Below are positions 46,918-55,907 of a stretch of 64,000 nucleotides of DNA, piece after piece (position 1 is the first letter of the stretch; each line of letters opens with the position of its first letter). Source of the DNA: Psychromonas sp. SA13A. Its GTDB lineage: Bacteria; Pseudomonadota; Gammaproteobacteria; Enterobacterales; Psychromonadaceae. A model generated the notes under the pieces. It saw nothing but the letters and a program-made list of their open reading frames with translations, searched no databases and had not been told where the DNA came from. The translations under genes and the position numbers were made by a program. The stretch is taken from contig NZ_WTKU01000003.1 of NCBI RefSeq assembly GCF_011378715.1, positions 248,001 through 312,000 of the forward strand. Direction: 5' to 3'.

Positions 46918-47356
46918 ATTTTATTCCCTGATCAGTAATCTAGATTGGCATATTAAGCAAAGTTAACAATCCTGAAAAACTTGTTAGCTGTTGTTAGATC
47001 TTGTTGTGTTTATAAATACGTATTGAAAGCGTTATTAGATCAAAGAGAAGGTCATTGAGAAAGTCATTTGGTAAAGTCATTTGGCTCGATACATTCAGCG
47101 AGATGCTTGCTGCTAGGTAGTCAATATGTAGTGCTAAAGTAGAAGAAAGGTGACATGCTATTAAATATTTGATGATGGGCGCAGAGTAGCTTTTAGAGAG
47201 CATTCAAAAGAGGAAACATTGTAAAACTGTAAACTCAAGTGTATTTGTTTGGGAAACAAAATTCGGTAATAGCCACATATTTCATTGATAACACTAAAAC
47301 ATTAGTGTTCAGTCTAATAACATGTGGCCGGTTTATGGTTTTGATCGTTTTAAGTG
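46918..47356. other. 439-bp gap with hairpins and a 13-bp repeat
   Basis: AAAGTCATTTGG plus one base is repeated twice at 47060-47085. A TTTGTTT/AAACAAA hairpin lies at 47244-47260. A nested inverted repeat (GCCACAT 47272-47278 with 47322-47328, inner AACACTAA/TTAGTGTT at 47290-47309) probably ends the minus-strand GAPDH transcript. The frame 46994-47203 is not convincing. Confidence 0.5.
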
Positions 47357-48808
47357 CTATTTTACAACAGGATACATTGGGTAAAACACCCCGCACATTT
47401 GCTGTGCAATACGAATAACCTGGTGGCTATAACCAAACTCGTTATCATACCAAACATATAAATTAACACGTTTATCACTAGTGATTGTCGCTTGCGCATC
47501 GACGATACCAGCGTGAGAGTTACCCACGAAATCGGTGGATACCACCTCTGAAGAGTTAACCCAATCAATTTGCTTCTGTACTGAAGAATACAAAGACATT
47601 TTACGAAGGAAGTCATTAACTCCTTCTGTAGTCACATCACTCTTTAGGTTCAAAGATAAGATGGCCATAGATACATTAGGGGTAGGGACACGAATTGAGT
47701 TACCCGTTAATAACCCTTTCATTTCAGGAAATGCTTTTGCAACGGCTGAAGCCGCACCTGTTTCAGTAATAACCATATTCAATGCAGCAGCACGGCCGCG
47801 TCGGTCACCTTCATGATAGTTATCAATTAAATTTTGATCGTTAGTGTAAGAGTGAATAGTTTCCACGTGGCCATTAATAATGCCATATTCATTATCAATT
47901 ACTTTTAATACAGGTGTGATTGCATTAGTTGTACACGAAGCGGCAGATAATATAGTATCCGACTCTTCAATAACGTCATTATTAATACCGTAAACAACGT
48001 TTTTGATATCTCCCTTACCTGGAGCCGTCAATAATACTCTCGAAGCACCTTTAGCTTGCAAGTGACGTTCTAGGCCTGCTTGATCACGCCAGATGCCTGT
48101 ATTATCAATTACTAAAGCATTTTCAATACCGTAGGCTTCGTAATCAGCATTTTCAGGTGCATCTGAATAGATAACTTGAATATAATTACCGTTAGCAATA
48201 ATCGCATTTTTTTCTTTGTCTATCGAGATAGTACCTCGAAAAGAGCCATGGATAGAATCTCGACGTAATAGACTTGCACGTTTTTCAAGGTCACTTCCTT
48301 TACCTTTACGAACTACAATCGCACGTAAGCGTAAACCATTACCGCCACCAGATCTTTCAATAATAAGACGAGCTAATAAACGCCCAATACGACCAAAACC
48401 ATAAAGTACCACATCACGATTTTCTTTTGTTGCAGGACTATTTTGACCAAGTGCGCCTTTAAGCTCTTCATTCAAGAACGTCTCAAGATCTGTTGTATTT
48501 TCTTGATTACGGAATTTAACTGCAAGCTTACCTACATCAACGTGAGCGCGATCTAGATCCATCGACATCATCGCATTAATGATAGGAAAGGTTTCTAATA
48601 CAGAAAGTTCTTGGTCTTCCATATGACGAACAAAGCGATGCGCTTTTAATAAGTCAATAACAGAACGATTTATAATAGGACGACCGTATACAGAGGTAAC
48701 AATGTTCTTTTTACGGTACAAAGCACCAATCATCGGAATCATGGTTTCTACTGTCGACTCGCGATCCGACCAATCTTGCATACAGGTATTAGAAATAACT
48801 TGGTTCAT
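47357..48808 (-). CDS. Glyceraldehyde-3-phosphate dehydrogenase, long form
   Basis: 483 residues from ATG 48808, which has AAAGG seven bases upstream; ATG 48823 lacks one. The usual enzyme has about 330 residues. Here about 125 extra helical residues precede the Rossmann start VVLYGFGRIGRLLARL. The active cysteine is in SAASCTTNAITPVLK, and the C-terminal NLYVWYDNEFGYSHQV is canonical. It oxidises glyceraldehyde 3-phosphate with NAD(P) and phosphate. Long forms of this type are found in Vibrio, Shewanella and relatives besides a normal GapA, and may serve gluconeogenesis. That role is inferred. Confidence 0.93.
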   Translation of the reverse strand: MNQVISNTCMQDWSDRESTVETMIPMIGALYRKKNIVTSVYGRPIINRSVIDLLKAHRFVRHMEDQELSVLETFPIINAMMSMDLDRAHVDVGKLAVKFRNQENTTDLETFLNEELKGALGQNSPATKENRDVVLYGFGRIGRLLARLIIERSGGGNGLRLRAIVVRKGKGSDLEKRASLLRRDSIHGSFRGTISIDKEKNAIIANGNYIQVIYSDAPENADYEAYGIENALVIDNTGIWRDQAGLERHLQAKGASRVLLTAPGKGDIKNVVYGINNDVIEESDTILSAASCTTNAITPVLKVIDNEYGIINGHVETIHSYTNDQNLIDNYHEGDRRGRAAALNMVITETGAASAVAKAFPEMKGLLTGNSIRVPTPNVSMAILSLNLKSDVTTEGVNDFLRKMSLYSSVQKQIDWVNSSEVVSTDFVGNSHAGIVDAQATITSDKRVNLYVWYDNEFGYSHQVIRIAQQMCGVFYPMYPVVK

Positions 48809-49345
48809 GCGTTTACCTTTCATTTATAATAATATATTTCTGCAAAGGAATAGAGCGTTGCTCGATCCCTAAAAATGAGGCCTAGATTATGCTCGTTTGA
48901 CTCGCGTTGACAAAGTAAAAGCTTGAATGCGTTATGAAAAATGAGATCGCGGAGATGTTAAAAGAGTTAAATGAGATAGGTTATATTGTTAAAGAATTTA
49001 TTATGTTATTTATAATTTAATTATCAATATTTTAAGTGACAATTAATCCATAAGGTTTAAAATAAATAAGTACCTTAGAAATAATATCTGTTACGCCAAA
49101 GGAATAAACGAAGTAATTATATTGCACTTTCATGTCCCCCTTTCTAGATAGAGCAATTCGAACTTCGCAAAAAACAACAGGATGGTGTTGAACATCTTTA
49201 GCTGACTTCTTGATGCTAAATAGCTGGTTATTCAATATCAAACTAGTAACACAGTGAGGGTTTATTTTACCTTGCAAAGTCTTAATCTTTTATTTTCTTC
49301 GGTATATAAGAATAAATTTCAATCATTTAACTGGAGAAGATCGTA
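48809..49345. other. 537-bp divergent gap between GAPDH and rubrerythrin genes
   Basis: It must hold promoters for both genes. It is AT-rich, with no clear operator or hairpin. The minus-strand frame 49032-49277 has no ribosome site and unusual composition and is not called. Confidence 0.4.
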
Positions 49346-49924
49346 ATGTCCAAAAGCATTAAAGGTACACAAACAGAAAAAAACTTACTGATTGCATTTG
49401 CAAATGAATCACGTGCAAGAAATGAATATACTTTTTTTGCCAGTGTAGCTAAAAAAGAAGGGTTAGTTCAGATATCATCTATATTTGAAGAAACAGCGCA
49501 TCAAGAAAAAGAACATGCAGAAAGATTTTTTAGTTTTCTTGAAGGCAATAAAGTTGAGATAACTGAGACTATTTCTAGTGGGGGTATCGGTCATACATTT
49601 GAAAACCTAAAAAAAGCTGCAGCAGGTGAAGAACATGAATGGGGCGATATGTATCCAGCCTTTGCAAAAATAGCTAAAGAGGAAGGTTTTGGTCAGATTG
49701 CTGCTGCGTTTACTGCCATTTCAGTTTCAGAAAAACAGCATGAAAAACGATTTAATGATCTAGCTGATAATCTTGAAGCGGGTCGAGTATTTAAAAGGGA
49801 TGGTGTCGTTGTTTGGCGCTGTAGAAACTGTGGCTACCTCCATGAAGCAAAAGAAGCACCTAAATTATGTCCAGCATGCCTTCACCCACAAGCTCATTTT
49901 GAATTATTAGGTGAAAACTGGTAA
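49346..49924 (+). CDS. Rubrerythrin
   Basis: 192 residues. The ferritin-like four-helix domain (1-140) carries two EXXH-type di-iron patterns (EETAHQEKEHAERF and ISVSEKQHEKRF). A rubredoxin-like C-terminal domain has two CxxC knuckles (CRNCGY and CPACLH) that bind one iron. It reduces hydrogen peroxide in the cytosol using electrons from a redoxin. GGAGAAGA precedes the ATG. It is monocistronic, and its place between ter gene groups fits a stress theme. Confidence 0.95.
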   Translation: MSKSIKGTQTEKNLLIAFANESRARNEYTFFASVAKKEGLVQISSIFEETAHQEKEHAERFFSFLEGNKVEITETISSGGIGHTFENLKKAAAGEEHEWGDMYPAFAKIAKEEGFGQIAAAFTAISVSEKQHEKRFNDLADNLEAGRVFKRDGVVVWRCRNCGYLHEAKEAPKLCPACLHPQAHFELLGENW

Positions 49925-50075
49925 ACGAACATAGCAGACTATTATCTTTATTCATGCTCCAATTTGCTGATTGATAGTGGTTTGGCGATTACTATCAGAT
50001 CTAATTCAGAGCATTTTTTCAACTAATTTTCTTCTTAAGATCCAACCTATGAGACATTATTAGAAGGAATTGAAG

Positions 50076-51215
50076 GTGACAAATTTACCGATAGGTGGCA
50101 ACCAACAGCTGACTCAACATGCCTTTACATTAACGCATAACTTAGCGGAATCTATAGACGTATCGATATTTTTACTGGATGCAACTGCAAAAATTGCTGT
50201 TGATGAGGATATGATTTTTTATGGTCTACCGACTTCTCCTTGCGCAGGCGTTAAAATTGTTAATCAGACCATTGAATTTAATCTTGATAAAATTCCTAGC
50301 CGTATCGAAAAGCTTGCTATTACAGCGACGATAGAGAATGCAGCATCTTGGGGGAACAATATTGAGTTAAGGACAGCTCAATTTAACAGTGTTGTTGATA
50401 CTTTAGATCGCTCTGAAAAAGCACTGATATTATTAGAGCTGTATAAGCGTAATGAGCAATGGAAAGTGAGGTTTGTTGCGCAAGGTTTTAATGGTGGCTT
50501 GGCGCCACTAGCAGAACACTTTGGCGTGGAATTAGAAAAGCCAGGTGCAAATGAAGCACAGACAGAACCAACATTAGCTGAGGCTTCTGCAGAACATGTA
50601 GCTAGTACATCTTCAAGACCGAATGAACCTGCTAGGGTTAATTTGAGCAAAATCAGTTTAACAAAAGCACAACCCAAAGTGGATTTAACCAAGCGTGCCG
50701 GCACGTTAGGATTAATTAAAGCGAATTTGAATTGGACACAGGCATCAGGAGGCTTCTTTAGCTCAGCTATCGACTTAGATTTAGGGGCTTTTGTAGAGCT
50801 TAATAATGGGCAAAAGGCGTTAGTACAAGCGCTAGGTAAACGCCTTGAATTTACACCCTATGTAGAACTGTTAGCCGATGACCGAACGGGGAAAAGTGTC
50901 GATGGTGAGTGGTTGCATATTAATGGCGATAAAATTCAAGATGTTAAACGGATAATCATTTTTGCTTTTATCTATGAAGGTTCACCGAACTGGGAAAAAG
51001 CCAATGCACAGGTAACAATACATGTACCTGATATGGCACCGATCGAGTCAAAACTTACCGAAAAAAGTAAATCAAAACGATTTTGTGCCATTGCAGAAAT
51101 AAAGGTCACCAATGGCAAGGTGCAGGTTGAGCAGTTAAATAAATTATTTGATGGTCATAAAGATTGTGATCAACACTTTGGTTGGGGATTTACTTGGACC
51201 GAAGGGCGTAAGTAA
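50076..51215 (+). CDS. TerD-TerA fusion protein with degenerate TerD domain
   Basis: 379 residues from GTG 50076, with AAGGAA a few bases upstream; the preceding TTG abuts that site. The first 155 residues are TerD-like (IDVSIFLLDA, LLELYKRNEQWKVRFVAQGF, GGLAPLAEHFGVEL). However, the DLDAS motif reads SIDVS, and the acidic GDN loop is missing, so calcium binding is probably lost. An Ala/Glu-rich linker leads to a TerA-type domain (about 190-379: SKISLTKAQPKVDLTK, SAIDLDLGAFVELNNG, ADDRTGKSVDGEW, FGWGFTW). A hairpin follows the stop. Confidence 0.87.
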   Translation: MTNLPIGGNQQLTQHAFTLTHNLAESIDVSIFLLDATAKIAVDEDMIFYGLPTSPCAGVKIVNQTIEFNLDKIPSRIEKLAITATIENAASWGNNIELRTAQFNSVVDTLDRSEKALILLELYKRNEQWKVRFVAQGFNGGLAPLAEHFGVELEKPGANEAQTEPTLAEASAEHVASTSSRPNEPARVNLSKISLTKAQPKVDLTKRAGTLGLIKANLNWTQASGGFFSSAIDLDLGAFVELNNGQKALVQALGKRLEFTPYVELLADDRTGKSVDGEWLHINGDKIQDVKRIIIFAFIYEGSPNWEKANAQVTIHVPDMAPIESKLTEKSKSKRFCAIAEIKVTNGKVQVEQLNKLFDGHKDCDQHFGWGFTWTEGRK

Positions 51216-51814
51216 ATTTAGCATTGTAAATCAATGAGAAGCGTTAGTTATTCAGTGTCGTTTTTTGGCTAACGTTACTTTTTAAAAATTTGTGAGGTAA
51301 TATTTTTACGCTCAAATAAAGTCACTATGGCTACAGGAAATTAGTCGCTTATTTTTTCTATCCTTTCTATTAAGGTTAATCTCTAATCTCAAAACTTTAT
51401 TTGCAACTTCTTCGCTTTAACGCCCTGCATCTTTATTGAATACTTTCTGTATCACCAAATGTATTAGCAATATTAACAATAGAGGATTTTAATAAATAAA
51501 ACATCGTTTTAAAATTTATTGATGTGAGTTCCATTTGTATGTATATTTAAGCTATTAATCTTTACGATCTAAATCGTAACTAGATGGTAATTAAACCGTC
51601 CCCTAAATTGTACCGAAGCTAGAAACATTTAATTAACGTTCGCAGGGATAAAGGTTGAGGTAAGTATTGAGGTAATAAGTATGTAATGTATTTTGATGTA
51701 AACAATCATTTTCTGTTTAAAAATGAGCAAATACAACAAATGAATTCGGCCTTATTAAACCTTAGTGACAATATTCACGACCAAAATGAACGGCGAACAG
51801 CACAGGAGTAAAAT
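51216..51814. other. 599-bp gap with two hairpins
   Basis: GCGTTAG/CTAACGT (51241-51247 with 51269-51275), followed by a T run, probably ends the TerD-TerA gene. A nested A/T-rich hairpin lies at 51491-51520. No gene is seen. The right part should contain the promoter of the RpiB-like gene. Confidence 0.45.
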
Positions 51815-52456
51815 ATGAAAATAGCGTTAATGATGGAAAATAGTCAAGCAGGTAAAAATGCGACCATTTTAAATGAATTAAATACAGTAGTCGGGCCGCT
51901 TGATTATCCTGTTTATAATGTTGGAATGAGCGATGAAAATGATCATCATTTAACGTATATCCACCTTGGTATTATGGCCAGTCTTTTACTCAATGCTAAA
52001 GCCGTTGATTTTGTTGTTGCCGGTTGTGGTACTGGTCAAGGTGCTATGATGTCATTAAACATACACCCTGGAGTGGTATGTGGTTATTGCTTAGACCCGT
52101 CCGATGCTTTTCTATTTAATCAAATCAATAATGGCAATGCGCTGGCTTTGGCTTTTGCAAAAGGTTACGGCTGGGGCGCTGAGCTAAATGTACGTTATAT
52201 CTTTGAAAAAGCATTTACTACGGGCGAGCGTGGCCAAGGTTATCCTTTAGAGCGTGCAGCACCGCAACAAAGTAATGCAAGCATTTTAAATGACGTTAAG
52301 GCCGCCATTGTTAAAGAAAACTATTTAGATACATTACGTGCTATTGATCAAACACTGGTTAAAACGGCAGTATCGAGCGAACGTTTTCAACAATGCTTTT
52401 TCGATAATTGTCAGAATGCCGAGATTAAAGAATACGTACAATCTCTTCTTGCTTAG
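51815..52456 (+). CDS. RpiB/LacAB-family sugar-phosphate isomerase-like protein
   Basis: 213 residues, longer than the usual 150 of RpiB. MKIALMMENSQAGKN, VDFVVAGCGTGQGAMMSLN and GVVCGYCLDPSDAFLFNQINNGNALALA follow the RpiB fold, with the active-site Cys in GCGTGQG. It would interconvert aldose and ketose phosphates or act in uronic-acid use. No sugar genes surround it, so the substrate is unknown; a link to the PRTase/HAD ribose-phosphate chemistry of the ter genes is only a thought. AGGAG precedes the ATG. Confidence 0.85.
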   Translation: MKIALMMENSQAGKNATILNELNTVVGPLDYPVYNVGMSDENDHHLTYIHLGIMASLLLNAKAVDFVVAGCGTGQGAMMSLNIHPGVVCGYCLDPSDAFLFNQINNGNALALAFAKGYGWGAELNVRYIFEKAFTTGERGQGYPLERAAPQQSNASILNDVKAAIVKENYLDTLRAIDQTLVKTAVSSERFQQCFFDNCQNAEIKEYVQSLLA

Positions 52457-52875
52457 CTGCGGTGTTTGAATAGTTGCAGGCTCCGTAGCTTATTAATTAA
52501 CTTTTACGTAGCTTTATAAGGTGCCTAGTTAGATAGGGCGCCTATATAACTATTCATATAACTATTCATATAACTATTATTCGCCTTGAACTACGCAAAA
52601 CTAACGGCACTGTATAGCCAAAAAATATAATTTTATGATTTTAACTAACTTCAATTCCGCTTTCATTAACCAGAATTGAGGTTAAGTAATAATCGCCATC
52701 GTTATTCATCTTTAAAATTTATAAAATAAGAACATTGCTCTTAATAAGGGAGTAATTAGTATTAACACCTCTAGCCACTCCTTTCTACTCAGGTTATTCT
52801 AGTCACACAAGATAGCTTTAATTTATCAATGTTACTTTAATCTAGTTAGTGTCACTTAGTCAGGGATCTGCTGAT
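52457..52875. other. 419-bp gap with 12-bp repeats
   Basis: A short stem AGGTGCC/GGCGCCT (52519-52543) may end the isomerase gene. ATATAACTATTC then occurs three times in tandem (52544-52579), the last copy with one change. No gene is seen in the remainder. Confidence 0.5.
52544..52579. repeat. Three 12-bp tandem repeats
   Basis: Copies at 52544, 52556 and 52568 are identical except for the last base of the third. Confidence 0.85.
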
Positions 52876-53973
52876 ATGTTTGAACAAATAAAAGAGTTTA
52901 TTAACCCCAGTAAAAATCCTGATCTCAGCCAAGCGCAACAAGTTCAGCATGAGTATTTACCAACGTTGTGGTTACTAGGTAAAACAGGGGCGGGTAAATC
53001 TTCTTTTATTCAAGCGTTAACAGGGCTGTCGTCGATAGAAGTGGGTAACGGTTTTGAACCTTGCACCATGACTGCACAAGTTTATGATTTTCCGCAGCAA
53101 AAAGCAGTGATGCGATTTTTAGATACACGCGGTTTAGGTGAAGCGGATTACGATGCGAGTGAGGATATAAAAGAGATCAGTAAGTCAGGCAATGCGATTG
53201 TGGTGGTGATGAAAGTTGATGAGCCAGAACAAAGCGCAGTGTTGGATGCTTTGAAGCAGATTAAAAAAAATAAAAATATTGAACATTTATTGTTGATCCA
53301 TAGTGCAGTTTTATTAACTAATGAAGCGGATAGAGAACGGCAAATTGCATTTAATGAAATGCAAGTGCGCGAGAGTTGGGGCAAACCTTTTAACTCGGTC
53401 AGCGTAGATTTTGAGGCTGCTGAAGATGGTGTTTATAATGAGCAATTATTGATTTCAGAAGTAACAAAAATACTGCCTATTTTAGGTTTGCTAGTGGAAG
53501 ATAAAGCACATTCTGATATTGAAAATGCAAACTTTAATCAAGTGCAAAAAGAAGTGCTGTGGTATTCCGGTAGTGCTGCCGCTAGTGATTTAATTCCAGG
53601 TCTTGGTTTGGTGACTGTGCCGGCTATTCAGGCGAAGATGTTACATAGTTTGGCGAATCAATATGGTGTGATGTGGAATAAACGCACATTTACAGAACTA
53701 ACTGGCTCATTAGGCAGTAGTTTTGCCTTACAGTATTCTGCGAAGCTGGGCGCAAGACAGCTTATTAAATTAATTCCCGTGTATGGACAAACGATTGGTG
53801 CCGCAGCGGCTGCATCGATGAGCTTTGCTACAACCTATGGATTAGGCCGTGTTGCCTGTTATTACTTTTACCATAAGAGTAAAGGTGAGCTGATATCTGA
53901 ACAGGTGATGCAAGATTTATATAAAAATGCCCTTAAAAAAGGCAAGGCGGCGGCAGGATATGAAAAAAATTAA
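52876..53973 (+). CDS. GTPase with hydrophobic C-terminal (DUF697-like) domain
   Basis: 365 residues from ATG 52876, which has AGGGA upstream; an in-frame GTG at 52849 is less likely. G1 is LLGKTGAGKSS, and G3 is LDTRGLGE. No clear NKxD is present where expected (LLLIHSAVLL). The C-terminal 150 residues contain hydrophobic glycine/alanine-rich stretches (SAAASDLIPGLGLVTVPAIQ, YGQTIGAAAAASMSFATTYG) that could insert in or lie on membrane. It belongs to the Era/IRG-like membrane-associated GTPases. It overlaps the next GTPase gene by 14 bp, so the two probably act as a pair. Confidence 0.82.
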   Translation: MFEQIKEFINPSKNPDLSQAQQVQHEYLPTLWLLGKTGAGKSSFIQALTGLSSIEVGNGFEPCTMTAQVYDFPQQKAVMRFLDTRGLGEADYDASEDIKEISKSGNAIVVVMKVDEPEQSAVLDALKQIKKNKNIEHLLLIHSAVLLTNEADRERQIAFNEMQVRESWGKPFNSVSVDFEAAEDGVYNEQLLISEVTKILPILGLLVEDKAHSDIENANFNQVQKEVLWYSGSAAASDLIPGLGLVTVPAIQAKMLHSLANQYGVMWNKRTFTELTGSLGSSFALQYSAKLGARQLIKLIPVYGQTIGAAAAASMSFATTYGLGRVACYYFYHKSKGELISEQVMQDLYKNALKKGKAAAGYEKN

Positions 53974-55609
53974 ACAACTCTTTTTACTATTATCGCAGTT
54001 ATCCGGTGGCCGTTGGGGGATTGCTGTCGTATCGGCTATTTTACCTGTGTTGATGATGGTGGGATTTGGCTTATTTCTGGCTATCCAATACGATTATCTG
54101 CTGATTTTATCTATTTGTATTGCCGTTAGCACGCTGCTGATCAGTTTGCCTTTATGGCTAACTAATCGTCATCAAGATAAACGTCGTCTTCAAGAGCAGC
54201 AAAAAAAGCTCAATGAAAATAGCACGCAGGTTGATGATAGTTTGGTTAAGGTTAATCACGATTGGTCGACGCATGAAGTGGTAATCTGGGAGCAGTCGAA
54301 GATCCAAGCTCGCCAATTATTAAGTGCTGATACAGAGTGGCGAGAACTGGATAAAGTTGCCTATCAGCTGATGAACTTTGTTGCACAGGCGTTTGATAAA
54401 AAAGGGTTAGATTTTTCAATTCCCGAAGGTTTGCAGTTATTAGAAGAAATAAGTCGGCGCTATCAATTAGTGGTTAAGGAGTATATTCCTGCCATAGAGT
54501 TGGTGAAAATTTCTCATTTAACAAGTGGCTATAAAGCGTATGAGCAATATGGTGAAGTAGGTCAAAAAGCGATTAAAGTGGCTATTTGGGCCAATTATGC
54601 AAAAAACTTATATTTAAATCCTGCTAAATTTGCTACTGACCTGCTCAAAGATCAATCTACCTCGGGCATGACTCAAGGTTTATTTGAAAATATTCAGATT
54701 CAAGCCAAACAAGCTTTATTAGATGAAGTGGTCTCGGTTGCGATTGATTTATACAGTGGCCGTTTTAGCTTTGAGCAGGGCAGTGTTACCGCTTCTGATA
54801 TTGCGACGCAAGATGTTCAGCGAATGGCTGCTGATTTAGAGCCAATACGTATTGTTATTGTTGGGCAAACCAATGCAGGCAAGTCGTCGGTTATTAATGT
54901 ACTAAAAGAGCAATTAATGGCCGAAGTGGATGTATTACCTTGCACCGATGGCACGATTGCTTATCAAGCAAGCTTGGATGACATTGATATTCGGCTAATC
55001 GACTTACAGGGCTTAGATGGTAAGCCTAAAACAGAACAAAGTATGCTTGCTGAAATGACCAGTGCGGATCTTATTCTTTGGATGTTAAAAGCTGACCAGC
55101 CTGCTCGTGCATTGGATAAAAACCTTAAAACTAAATTTGATGCCTATTACGATGATGTAAAACATATCTCTAGTAAAAAAGCGACGGTGGTTGGGATAGT
55201 TAACCAAGTTGATAGGCTTAAACCAATTGACGATTGGCAACCTCCCTATGATTTAATACAACCGAACTTAGTTGAAGCAAAGGCTGCCAAAGCGAAGATC
55301 ATTAAGCAAGCGATGGATTATAATCAAACCCTATTAATGCCTGATATAATGATTGCGCTGTCGATCAGCCCGAATAAACCACACTTTGGTATAGAAAGTC
55401 TAAAAAACACACTGCAAGCAGAGATTGAAAATGCAAATAATGTACAGCGTAATAGGCAAAGACGAGAAGCAATAGGTAAAGGCATTGGTATCAAAAAACA
55501 GTTTGACCGTGTACTGCATAGCGGCAAAAAACTTTATCCTAATTTGTTAAGAGCCGCTGCGCCAAAGTTAAATGAAATAGTGGTTAAAAAGTTAAAGAAA
55601 AAACCATAA
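53960..55609 (+). CDS. Membrane-anchored GTPase
   Basis: 549 residues from ATG 53960, with CAGGAT upstream. Two N-terminal transmembrane helices (AVVSAILPVLMMVGFGLFLA and LLILSICIAVSTLLISLPLW) are followed by a charged coiled coil and an alpha-helical region (about 90-290). The GTPase domain has G1 IVGQTNAGKSSVI, G3 DLQGLDG and G4 NQVD. The C-terminus is strongly basic (KKLKKKP). The plan resembles YeeP/YfjP-type or dynamin-like membrane GTPases. It is translationally coupled to the preceding GTPase and is followed 300 bp later by the helicase gene. The function is unknown. Confidence 0.82.
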   Translation: MKKIKQLFLLLSQLSGGRWGIAVVSAILPVLMMVGFGLFLAIQYDYLLILSICIAVSTLLISLPLWLTNRHQDKRRLQEQQKKLNENSTQVDDSLVKVNHDWSTHEVVIWEQSKIQARQLLSADTEWRELDKVAYQLMNFVAQAFDKKGLDFSIPEGLQLLEEISRRYQLVVKEYIPAIELVKISHLTSGYKAYEQYGEVGQKAIKVAIWANYAKNLYLNPAKFATDLLKDQSTSGMTQGLFENIQIQAKQALLDEVVSVAIDLYSGRFSFEQGSVTASDIATQDVQRMAADLEPIRIVIVGQTNAGKSSVINVLKEQLMAEVDVLPCTDGTIAYQASLDDIDIRLIDLQGLDGKPKTEQSMLAEMTSADLILWMLKADQPARALDKNLKTKFDAYYDDVKHISSKKATVVGIVNQVDRLKPIDDWQPPYDLIQPNLVEAKAAKAKIIKQAMDYNQTLLMPDIMIALSISPNKPHFGIESLKNTLQAEIENANNVQRNRQRREAIGKGIGIKKQFDRVLHSGKKLYPNLLRAAAPKLNEIVVKKLKKKP

Positions 55610-55907
55610 CTTTTGACCCCACCTGAAATCAGCCTTATCTATTAATCAATGTGAAAATATTAGCCTTCAATGCGTTGAGTATCAGAAAGCCCAGTGAATG
55701 ATTTACTGGGTCACAGGATTATTTACAGGAACTAAAAAAAAATTATCACTTTTATCCTCACGGCTTTCATTTGTTTTAAAAATCACTGAGTCCCAGTATC
55801 ATGCTTTCATTTTTGTGTGCAGTGGCACATGCAGCTTACTTGTGTTTCTTGTATTAATAAGTTGTATTTTAAGCGCACTTTGACCTTCTATCAGGCTATT
55901 TATTATC

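Noticed and set aside
46994-47203. 69-residue minus-strand frame
   Set aside because: Overlaps 13-bp repeats and has no ribosome site or domain.
49032-49277. 81-residue minus-strand frame in the GAPDH/rubrerythrin gap
   Set aside because: No ribosome site, odd composition; more likely promoter DNA.
55698-55883. 61-residue hydrophobic plus-strand frame between GTPase and helicase genes
   Set aside because: Has a membrane-like stretch, but no ribosome site, and a CCCAGT/ACTGGG hairpin lies at its start; kept only as a weak possibility.
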